Assembly (NCBI GenBank): GCA_947846985.1
Contig: CANTUZ010000005.1
Span: 17,270,389 to 17,334,388 of the forward strand
Direction: 5' to 3'
DNA: 64,000 nt
From: Fratercula arctica
Lineage: Eukaryota; Chordata; Aves; Charadriiformes; Alcidae
The notes beneath the pieces are model-generated. The model was not told where the DNA came from, ran no database searches, and was given only the letters and a program-made list of their open reading frames with translations. Position numbers and translations under genes: made by a program. Numbering within the stretch: position 1 is the first letter of the stretch; every line of letters starts with the position of its first letter. Positions 15,201 through 27,200 of the stretch are shown here, piece by piece.

Positions 15201-18200
15201 CGCAGCCCAGAGCTTACTCTCTGGGCTGCCCCTTGGACGTCAGTGACAAAATACTAAATACAATGAAGAAAAGGTAAAACTCGGAAATAACATTTGAAAG
15301 GGAATACTTAGTTCACAGCTCCCAAGCAGAGGGAGGTAATGTAGGTGTTTTTGAAACAACATCTCTGCAGAAATTGTCCAAAAGTAATTATTGCATTGGA
15401 TAGAGTAATACATCATTTGATATAAAAAAAGCTTAAAAGCCTACAGGGAGATTCTGCCATAGGGTGACAGTATGCTCTTGGGTTTTCCTTCAGAATTTAA
15501 ACATATGCTTGTTTTAAGCCACAATCGGTGGAAAATTATAACTGATAATTGATTGCAGTGTTTTACATTGCAGCTTTAAAAACCTCAAACCTTCTAAAAG
15601 AATACCGTTGTAACTCCTTCGCAGCTCTTTTTTGCTTCCTTTATATGCATCATATTGGGCTGCCATTCCTCTCTGAAGAAAACCACATTTTGCATCCTTC
15701 TCTGATCTAATTACCTTGCATACAAAAAATCCTGACTTGAGTCAACCACTCCAAATTAGAAAATGTGGGAATTAAGGTAAGCATGAATCCTTCATGCAGA
15801 CTACCATGACTATAGATGACAGCCTTTAATTAGTGACCACATATTTTTTTCCCCTTCTGCAGTTCCTGAGGGAGTGAGTAGACTTGTCAGGTAAGCAATT
15901 AAGTAATCCAAATGCTAGCATTTTTGTATCATTTTCACAGTAAAGAAGAATATTACTCAATAGCAAGATTACTCAAATGTAAAAACATTTCATGTAGGTC
16001 TTTAGCAAGGAAACAGGTTTATTTTGTGTGCAATCCCTGAAATTGAGAGGGTATAATTTTACGGTGTTGTGCTGCAATTAACACACTGTTGACTTGCAGA
16101 GAATGTAACCTTTTCATCTACAGAGGAAATCCCATATTTTATGTCTGGTTTTGTGGCATGTATTTGTTTGGATTCACAGCACCACCTGATGGCTGAAGGC
16201 CCATTTCTTAGCTTGGGGATGCTGTGCATCCCTTGAAATGAACACAAGGGAGTACACTGATGTCATTTCTGTGTTCTGCAGGGCACAAATAATGCTAACT
16301 GCTAATGCACAGCAACGTCCTCTAAAGCTTTGTGTCTCTGCCTTGGAATATTAAAATGATATTTTAAAATTTATTATTATTTTTTTTTAATTTAGGATCC
16401 TTGAGTAAGGTTTCAAAAAAGATTCAAGTTACTCGTAACCCCTTCCAGTGACTTATCTAAAGAGTTTAAAAACCTAGATATGTTATGTAGAAATTTCTTC
16501 TGGTAATGTGCTGGACAGCAAAGGTTTGTCCAAGCCTGTAAGCTCAAGTTAGTGGCAGTGAACACCCATAGCAGTGGCGTTGGAGGGGTAAGAGAGCTCC
16601 TGTGGCGTTGCGGCCAGTGTGGCCTGTTCTGCCTACAGCCCCAGGGAGGGGTGGGCCGCAGGGGCACAGCAGGGGAGATGGCTGAGGGAGACTTTGGGGT
16701 CACCATTGCCACCCTTGTTAGAAAGTGCAAACGTAGCCAGCGCATTGCCGTAACTGTCATAAGATAATGTCTTTACCTGAGTGCTGCAGGGAGCTGAGGA
16801 GCTGACCTCCCTTACTGCTCCAAAGGGATCATGCTGCTACAAATCAAGGTACCTATCAAAGCACCTCGTTTTACAAGACCATTGAATATAAAACTATCTT
16901 GACATATGCAGCATTTCCAAATGTCAAATCATGCAGCCCTCACTCTGCAGAACCGGAAAAGAAAAGCAAAGGTAATGACAGAGAAAAGTCAAAGGAGATA
17001 AGCCTAAGCAGGGGTGTGCTCCTTTGTATGGAATAGCCTGAAATAGATTTTTATCTTGATGGGTTTGGGGAGAGGGGATATGTAGGAGGGAGTGGATTTG
17101 TGCTCAGCACAACCATTAACTCTAATGGGTTATCCATGCAAATCCTCCACACAGGGAGAAGGGAATAAATCTCTGCGTGTAAAGCTCTAATGCAAGAATA
17201 TTTGTTAAATACAAAATAGTGTGAAATCAATTCCAACAGCCTTCAACCTTCCTAATCTTTTATTAACCATTATGTGTGATTTTATTATTAAATCATAAGC
17301 TGATGCTGAAGGAATTTATGGCATGAAATTAGAATAAATGACTGGGTTTTGAGATGTTTGTGGCTCAGTGTTCAAGTGCAATTCTTCAGTGTTTTGGCTT
17401 TTTTTTCCTCTCTTTTACTGGTTGCAGCTTTGTATCAGAGCAAGCACTGAAAGCTACTCAAATTTATAAACTGGTTTTTTATATGCATATCATCTGGATT
17501 TTTTTTTAAACTCTCATTGATCTTCTTATAGAGCCAAATTTTGCTCATATCAAAATTGATGGGAATTCTGCTCAAGAGAACAGCAGGATCCCAGTGAGAT
17601 TTATGCATATGCTTGATGCTGAGTGTGTGATAGAATTGAATGTAATGGAAATATTTCCCAAATGGGGCCTGGGAATGAATGGGGTCCAGGGAAAACCTGT
17701 TTGTAGCACTTGCCATTGCTTCAGCAAAATCCTTTTGTTTTCTTCACTGCCTCTCAAGCACACTTCTAATTATTGCAAAATACATTCTGAGGAGTGTAAT
17801 GAAGAGCTCTGTTTTACATGCTTGAAATTAGAGGATAACTCCCTTGATACCTCAGTTCTTGAATGTTCAGCCAATTTGCAGGTGTCCTGGCCTCATTAAT
17901 GGCTGCACAACAGAAGCAGGCTATTTTCAGGTGCTTCCAAGAATACAGCGTCTCCAGCGTTGTGGTGGTTAGGCTTTAACACTGACACACAGCTTTGTAG
18001 ACTTGTATGGATCGTTGCAGAAGGAGCCAAGAGTCAGTTTGGATTCCCATGCTTTTCATTTGCTGCCTGCCTGTGGGACGTAGGCAGGCCTTAAGGAAAT
18101 CCTGTGAGGCTGTGCGTAGGAACTGCAGTTTGTCTCGTCTCTCTGCCATGCTTATTGTTTCTGGTATTTGCAAAGTAGACTCTTCAGGTGGAGATTTTTT

Positions 18201-21200
18201 GTGACAAGATAGGAGAAACTGGTGCTCCACCCAAATTATCTGATGGACTGGGCAGTGAGGAGGAATGGATAAAAGGGAAAAAATACAGAGAAAGAGCAAA
18301 AATAAACAGCCTCACAAGCAACTCCCTCTAGTCTTAATTACTCTGGCAAGTATTGATCATCCTGGCTCTTGTTTGGAGTGATTGTTATTGCAGCACTACA
18401 CCCTGCGTGGGACCCCCAAGATGGCTTGTAGTTCAGTGATCCCACACCAAGCAGGGGCCTCTCCTGTGCAGCGCTGTGTCTCGGTATCTCCCTGCCATCA
18501 GGTAGTCTGGGGGCAGGGGGGGGATGCCAAATGCTAAATGTGTTTTTGGGGTATATTACTTGCAGACATGAACTGCTAGGTGGTTTGAAAGCACCCTACC
18601 TGTACACATTTCCTGCATCTCAGACAAAATCAGAAAGGGGCAAAAGGGGACGTGAACAGTTTGTGGGAGATCGGAGGAAGAGATGCTATTAGGGAAGGGC
18701 GAGTTGGGGTGAGCTTCCCACTGTTTTACCCATGCAGATGGCTCACTCAGGCAGCCACTAAAACACACCATTTCTGGCAAGATAACCTAGGAAATATATA
18801 TAGGAAAAATAGATTATTGTACACAGCGACTTCCTGAATTATAATGAGCTTTACTCCCAGGCAAGAAGCTTTTAAGAAGCAACACATGAATTGTCTTATT
18901 TAGTCTCCTGTGCTTAAATAATTCCTTTTGTTTCCATAGGTCGATGCTGGCTGGATGCTTTGGAACTTGCCCTGCGTTGCTCCAGCCTTTTCCGGCTCAG
19001 TGCCTCCAAGCAGGGAAAGGATGGAGAAATGAACTGCTCGAGCGATTCTGCACAGGCGGGCCTCAACCACCTCTTGCACACAAGCACTATCTCAGACCAG
19101 GAGTTCTTCCAGTAAGATGGGGCTATCACTTCTTAATGCACAGAGAGGTGTTGCATGGCTCACGCTTGGTCATTCTTTTAACTTTAGCATAATCTATCCA
19201 GAGTCCACTAAGGAAACCTGTTTAGAAACCAGCCTGTATGTTCTTCTGCTACATCCAATGCTAATATATAGGTTTGGTGCATATGAGGTTTTTTGTCAAC
19301 TAATGTTTGAGCACACAGACTGGGGGGAACCTCAGCTGTGTTCATGTGTACATAAACCATTTTCTTCTGTCCCCTGCTTGGTCCAAAATGCTGTCTGGAG
19401 GTGCTGGCATGAAAAATGGCTTGCCTGCGTCAAGATTGCAGAATCTAGCTGCTAGAGTAGACCTATGGTTACACAGACACAATCGCTACCAATATCTGTC
19501 TGTCGGCTAGCACATATGGCTCTGAGTCTGATCTATTTTTTAATAATGTGTTCTCTTTTCTAATAATACTGTGTCATAGTCAGCAGAGTGCACACACTGC
19601 ATCCTTAGTTTTATAATTACTTTCTCTCTCTACAGGGGTTTTGAGTGGTTTCCAATTTCTTCCTTGATGCATCAGATAAATTTTTACATAAGAGAAAAAA
19701 GTCCCCACAGCCTTCTTTCTATTCATATTCCTAGTATTACTGCAACATTTTGAAACAACTCACATCAAAGCTCTGTAAGCATTAAAAAACCCCAGGCCTT
19801 ATCTGTTGCTTATACCTAAATAGGCAACTTCAAAAAGCCCTCTGGTATAGACACTTGGCCCTTGGAGTGGGAAGTGGGAGATGTAGTGTCTATTTCTAGT
19901 TCTGCTGATACGAATTTGACTCTTAGGGCTCACAGCAATGCACCATACAGTTTTTAGGCATACAGTTTTTAGGGTAGTAATTCTTGTGGTCTGCAAAGTT
20001 GATGCCTTCCATAATGGGACCTCACCTTTAAGTGGTTTTCTTAGTCTCTGTTGTAACAACAGCAGGGATCTGAGTCCTCTTCAGAGTGTTGAGGTATCTC
20101 TGGTCCCATGGGACCAAAGGGATGGCAGCATTTTGGTCTGCCTTTTGCTCTGAAAGGCTCTGGTATTCCCAGCACGTATTCTTCAGTTCTGCTGTTTGGG
20201 TTTTTAGCTGGAGTTTGAAGAAGAGCTTTACTGAAGAGCAATGGGAGAAGAGAAGGAAATCTGATGCATTACCAGGGCACGCGCCCTAGTACTTGTGCAA
20301 ATAATGAATCCAGGGATGCAGTGGACTTGTTTTTCAGCTGATGGATGTGTGTACTGAAATCCAATATTAAAATGGAGCCTGTGGCACTGAGAACATTCAG
20401 ACAGACCCATGGCTACTGTAAGGAAGTGCAGAAGGTAGAGTTAAAACTGTATTAACGTATTTCTTCAAAATAGGAGGCATAAATGATGCTTAAGTAATGC
20501 CTCTGTTTCACCTCTTAGTTGTTCAACATTAAAAGTCCCTCTTGAATTATGGGGGCTCAGCAGTAGCACACATGGCAGAGTTTTCAGCAGGACAGAGTAC
20601 CCACAATTGGAACCAGATTTTTCTGACAGGCTCAGATTTTAGCTGAGTCTGGTTCAAGCTGGGTGTTCAGCGTCTGGTTGTCTGGACAATACACTCTCCT
20701 TTCTGAGTCCTACCACTGGTTTTAATGTGTACCCAGACTTTCCCCAGTGCTTAAAGCCTAGGGGAGTTTGAGTGTTGTGGGACAGGGGGATGACTTGCTG
20801 TCATCCCTGGGGGAATAAAGAACATTTAAACAAGGAAGAATGCAAAACCAAAACTGTGCAAGTGCTGAGCAAAGGGTTTTTGGTTTGCCACTGACAGTGG
20901 CTTCCTCCTAGGGATTCAATCATTCTAATTAAATGCCTTCCCCACAGGGAATCTTACCAATTAAATTGGCACACTGTTGTTAGGGGGCCAGTTAATTACA
21001 TTTAACTCTATCTTCAAATTAGCCAAACTAATCTGTCAAGAAAAGAAAAAGAAAAGGAGATGATGGATATTATAGGGAGAACAAAACCCAAGGGAGCTGG
21101 CAAAGGCAAATCTTTCATTGAGCCAAAGTTACATTTGTCTGCTGGCTGCTTTGCTCCTTTCCTGCTGGGAAAGAAGTCAAGATTACACAGTGATTTTAAA

Positions 21201-24200
21201 ATCCATGTCTTTAGTAGCATATAAAAATGAGAGGGAGAGTACTGTGCAAGTGAATCAAAGGTTAAAGTACTGTGTAAATCTGTGATTTTAGAGGAGGCCT
21301 TTAGGGCACCAGACACTTTTCTTTTTAATACGAAGTTATATTTCTTGTGGCTTCCATGTCTTATCTCCAGCAGCCCCAGTAATCTGGCTGGTTTACTTGT
21401 TTGACAAGAGCCAAAGGGATTTTTTTTTGCTTTGTATAGAAGAGTGGTATCAAACCAAAGAAATCCTGGTCACTGACTGACATAAGACAGCTCCAATATG
21501 CTGAAACAGTAAATTAGCTGTGAAAAATGCCAAGTTATTCATGTTCATGGTGGAAATACAGTGTGGACTTCCAACATAGTCATTCCCTCCCAGCTTTTAA
21601 AGTCTGGTCCTAATCCCATTGGAAGCCCCTGGGAAGTTTTTACACTGATTTTAGTTCAAGCTCATGGCGTGGCTTTTGTTTTTAGCATATCGTATGTATT
21701 CAGTGATGATTCTCTTTGGAGGAATAGAAGAGCCTGGCTTCACTTCAAACATCTCAAATTTGTTCCTCAGAATGAGGAGCATCTGTTTTCCCTTTGGTTC
21801 CCCAGAGTGGCTCCTTGGCTCTGGATGTGTTAAGTCTTGCATTGTTTGTGGCTAGTGGGTAATCAGTGCACAGTTGAGTGGGATTTCATGTGAATTTAAT
21901 TCCCTCTTGGACTAAATCTGAAATCCTTAAAAAACAATGGGGGGGAGCAGATGAAGCTAAAAGAGTCATTTGCTGCACTGAAACTTCAGATATTTCCCAA
22001 ATGTGAGGCAGGTGACACTGAAAAACACTTGCTCATCTTACAAATGTGCAATAGAAACAAGTGCTCCTTCTCAGTCATCAACCATAAGCCTTATAATGAA
22101 CTCTTCTTTCAGGCATTTTTACCCCATGGAGAAAACTTTCACTAGGTAAGGGAGCATAGCAACCACAGACAAAGACATATTTAGCTGATCATTGAAAAAT
22201 TAAGAAATAAATTAGGTACTTAAATGATCAGCAACTAATAACTTCCTGGACCTACCATCCAGGAAGTATCTATGTTGAGAAATCATGGGATAATATCTCT
22301 AGACAGCCCTCTCCTCACCTTTTTTATTATCTTAAACTCATACACGTGCTATACTCTATGCTTCCAATGTATTTGGTTATCAGTCATTACACTTTCTGGT
22401 TGCTAGCTAAAAAAAAGAAGTAACATTTTAGCACTAGAATGATGAAGACAGGTAATGTCTAATAGCAAATTATTAGCGCTGGAGTATAGTGGTCATTGAC
22501 TGATTTATGATCTTACTCTTATTTTATAGTAAAAATGTAGATTTAAAAGCCTTGTAGTTTATATATATACACACACATAGACATATATGCATACATACAT
22601 ATATATACAAGTGGTGTTAAAAGAAAGATTTTCTAAAGGCACAGAAAGCTGTTGATGACACTTTCAAAAGAACTTTAGAAACTGAGCTTCTCCAGACACT
22701 GAGCTGTGACTGTCACAATGTGGTGGTTTGGCGTATTAAAAATTATGAGCTTATTTCAGTGCATAGTTGGAAGTTGAGATTTTCTGAAAAGCTGATGCCA
22801 GTTCTATGTTCTGACTCTTCTGTTGTTTTTTTAAAATCTAGCTCTAACTAGCAATGCCTAATTATCTTTTTTTTTTTTTTTTTTTAAAAAGAGAGGGAAA
22901 ACAAGGGATGGGAACTTTCAGCATTAATATATAATCAAAATGGAACATGCTCAGAATGGCCTGAGAAAAGGCCCATCATGGAGGAACTTCAAACTTGGCA
23001 GAACATTCCCATGTACTGAGGAGAGATACCTTGCTTTGAGAGGGTGGTGGACTACAGGAATTAACAAAACTCTTCAAGATCCAAGGCCTATTTATATCCT
23101 CTGAAACTCCTTGTATAGCTGTAAATCTTTTCTATCCAAGAGCAATTTCACGTGAGGACCTTGGTAAGAAATTTTCAGAGGAAGGTCAAACTGAGAAGGT
23201 CAGCACCTGAGAGCTAGGCTAGGCCGTGAAAGAGGAGGTGGGTGTGCGAAGACATATATGAATAGGGAAAACTGAAGCCAATGCTAAATAATACTTGAAA
23301 AAACAGGATGTAATGAATACTTTTCAGTGTCTGACCTCTGGCCCATCTAATTATGGTTGCCATCTGTCGTATGAACTGCATCTGCTTTTCCAAATGGAAA
23401 TGCTATAGGCTACTTGAGAGAGAATTTTTGGCTTTCTCCTCATTCTCTAAAGCCTGGATCACTGAGCATGAAGCTTGCTACACCTTCCATGCTTTTCCTT
23501 AGATGCTGTTATTATCTGGGTATACTTGCGTGTAATTGCCTGGTCCATGCTTTCAACTCAGTTCTTCCACACAGCATTATCTGGGGGAAGCACATTCCCC
23601 AGGTTAGTTTGAGGGGTGGCTGTAGGGAGGTGGTGTGTGTGAAAATACTTGCTTCTATTGATTTTTAAATTTGCCTTTTCTAGCGTAGGGCTGACTTTGG
23701 ATGACAATCTGTTAAAATAAAGTAGCAGTAGCACTGAAAAGAAAATGTATCCCATAATGTCATATTTTTGCCATATGCTACAATACACTGGTTTGCATCT
23801 GTAAAGGGAAAAATCTCTTCTGATTGACACCTCAGTTCTCTAATCAGCAGTGTACAGTTGTTAGTGTCTACTCTGTATCCCTCTTGTATGTAGGCTAGCA
23901 CCCAGAGACAGCGGCAGTTCTGCGTAAGGATGGGTAAGTGAAGCTATGTGGCAGATTTTGCAAAGTGCAGTTTGGAGGGGAGAATTTTGATGGAAAATAT
24001 CTCACTGTTTATGCAATGAAAACCCTGCTATTCAGGAAACCAGCATCTTTCTCCTGTGCTGCACACCCTATTTTGAGTCCTGGGGGATGTTTTTACCTTA
24101 TATAAAAGGCCTTAAGTATTCTGCCTTTGTAAATCTAATTGAAGCAAGTAATGAACTGTGTGTTGCAGTTTAAATGAATCAGCCCTGGAGAACCACCACC

Positions 24201-27200
24201 ATTTGGAAAATGATGCTTTTTCGGACAAGTCCGAGAGAGACAATGTAGAAGAGTCGGAGAACGAAACGCATGAGAACAGCCGGAAGACAAATGAAAGCGA
24301 GAGTGATCAGTCAGAAATCCATGGAGAGGTCTCTCCGGGAAGGAAAGGAACGACTTATATTGAACAGATCTATGAGGAATTTGGGGAGGTAAAAGAAAAA
24401 AAATTATTTTGATCACTGCCTGTTTCTGTTAAAATGTCTCTGTTCGTAGTATTTGTCATTCAGCCTTTTAGATGCATGGCAGTTAAGAACCAGCTTTGTG
24501 AGTTCCATTACAGATAAAGCAATGCACATCTTTCTGCTAAATTATGTTGAATTATCATGTGCTCTAATAATTATGCATTATGAACAGCAGCTCCGCGACT
24601 GTGCTTTGGCATGTTTCCAGCATCAGCTATTGCTTTAACCAGTTATTGCATTAAAGAGCCGCATAGCGTTGGCACAGTGCTTTGCGGAGCCAGCGAGAGG
24701 GGGAATTATTATTCTGGGCATGTGTCCTGGCCAATTAGGATGCTCAGTCCTTGTGTGATACAAAATATGATACTTTTTTTTCATTATGCATGGAACATCC
24801 TTTTTGTGTGTCCTAATGGAGCATTTGAGACACTCGATTCCTAAATGACAGTTTCTTGTAGGAAAGCCATTTCTCATGTCATTTAACAGCAGGAGGATGC
24901 ATTTCTGTTCCATATAAGAGCCTTTGTTAGCTGGATGTCACTGTGACACCTCTGCGGAAGGCAGCACTAGAGAGCTGGGGGAGCCAAGTGTGTTGGGTGA
25001 GAATCAGTACGGGCAGGCAGTGGAGGAGCTCTGCTCCAGTATCGGGAGGGCTCTGAGCACTCCCTTGCCAATTGCTTCGAACAAGGAAGCTGAAGTCTTG
25101 TTGGTGCTTCAAAGAAAACTACTTTGCCAGAAAGCTGTTTCTTTCTTAGAATTATAGGATCATGTAGATTGGAAAAGACCCTTAAGATCATTAAGTCTAA
25201 CTGTGAACCTAACACTGCCAAATCCACCACTAAACCATGTCCCTCAGCATCACATCTACACAGCTTTTAAATACCTCCAGGGATGGCAACTCAACCACTT
25301 CCCTGGGCAGCCTGTTACAGTGCTTGACAACCCTTTCAGTGAAGAATTTTTCCTAATAGCCAATCTAAACCTCCCCTGGTGCAACTTGATGCCATTTCCT
25401 CTCATCCTATCACTTGTCACTGGGGAGAAGAGACCGACCCCCACTTTGCTACAGCCTCCTTTCAGGTAGTTGTAGAGAGCGATAAGGTCTCCCCTCAGCC
25501 TCCTTTTCTCCAGGCTAAACAACCCCAGTTCCCTCAGCCGCTCCTCATAAGACTTGCGCTCTAGACCCTTCACCAGCCTCTTACGGCTCCTCTTTCAATG
25601 TTTTCCTGAAAGTGTACTACTAATATTGAGGAAACAAATATAGTTAAATATATTCTAACTACACTCTGTTTTTCACTGGGTGATAACTTAAAACATTGAG
25701 AATGGTTAGGTGTCCCACATGCAGATTATATCACTCCTGTTTATTTCTCCACAGACTCCTTATAGCAGGACAACCTACATGAGAGAGCATAAAAGAATGT
25801 CCTGCTGTAACACCTTGCAGAGGTGCAGGAGGAGTTCGGTTTTGCCTCCTCCTTCCCACAGCCCAACCACCCCCAAGAGCAGCAGTTTGTGGTCTGGAGC
25901 CATCAATCCAGGTAGCATATGTTTGCTGCCGTTTCAGATGTCAGGTGTGAGGTGCAAGCACCTGCTGTAGAAATTGTTCTTGCAAACAGAACTGCTGCCT
26001 AGAGAGACCAAAAAAAACCAACTCCTCTTTTGTGCATCTCTCCCTCCAAATTCCACCCGAGACACACAGCAAATGGTAACTGGGTCACAACAGGGGATTT
26101 TGAATATAGCTGAGCAACTAAGCGACAGCAAAATGAAGGCAAACAATTTCTGTCGCTGCTTATTCTGAAATGACTTATGGCCACGTGACAAACTTGTCCT
26201 AGAAGTGTTGGTAGGGGAGGCTGACAGTTTTGGTGTTTGAATGAGCCTTACAGGCAGCACTGATGTGTGTATGTGGGTGTGTGAGAGTGAGAAAGATCTC
26301 TGCAGTTTTACCTTAAAATAAAAAAATGCAGTACGAACCAAATGGAAAGGACTCAATTTCTGCTGTAGAGTGACACTTTGTGTAGCATAAAATAAGGCTA
26401 ACCATAGTGTGGCTGCTCAGGCAGAGGTAACATCCAGTGGGCTTTCAAAAAGAATTGCCATGTAGCCTTGGCCATTAGGTGTTTTATTAGATTTCTGTTG
26501 CTGGCCCAGAGATGGGGCTGTTGTCACCTGCGACACACAGATAGGACTGGTAGTTGAGTCTTATCCCACTGGTGACAGTAACATAAGGAGAATTAGGTTG
26601 TGTGCAATGATGTAGTTTGCTATCGACAACGGGTGGAGATCTATCAAGGTAAACACATACCAATTAGTAACATCAGTTGTCATCTTAAACTGAAACTGCT
26701 GCTCCTCAATCTGTGCGTACAGTTCAGATTTGGCAGGACAAAGGTCACACATGCAAATTATCATCACTGTTAAATTTTCAGCTTGACTTTGAAGGCTCAT
26801 TTGAAAGCTATGCACGTATATATGTGCATCTGTATGCGTTTGAAAGGTGCGTGCTTGTGCATCTGACATTCCAGCTTTGCCTTGTTTGCAGTGTGAAGGC
26901 ACACACAGGTATCATAAGGACTTTGAGATGGCAAAAGCTGTCTAGAATATAAATAGGACGCCTTCTCAGTAGGTAGACTGATATCCAAAAGAACCTTTTT
27001 TTTCCAGGCTTTTTCTTTTAACAAGTTATAAAAAGGGTTATGGAGGGTGATGTATTTTAGGGGAAAGCAAACCAGAAATGACTTGAAGTTGTTCTCATCC
27101 TCCTGCATCTTCTTCTCCTTCCCTTTTCATCCACCCCTTCTGCAGTGATTCATTCTGAGTAACACTTTGTACAGCAATTTCAACATGGCATTAATTTATA

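Larger units (their letters stand above)
19112..24168. other. OSBPL5 intron (5.1 kb) with AT/CA simple repeat
   Basis: It contains a possible tRNA-SINE trace (19850-19925), a cluster of TAATTA/AATTAA motifs (20915-21003), a TA/CA microsatellite (22560-22611) and a T run (22867-22885). No exon is supported. Confidence 0.6.

Noticed and set aside
25256..25573. Minus-strand 105-codon frame resembling a protein ([15 protein letters not shown])
   Set aside because: It is the C-terminal scrap of CR1 ORF2, part of a dead repeat, not a host gene.
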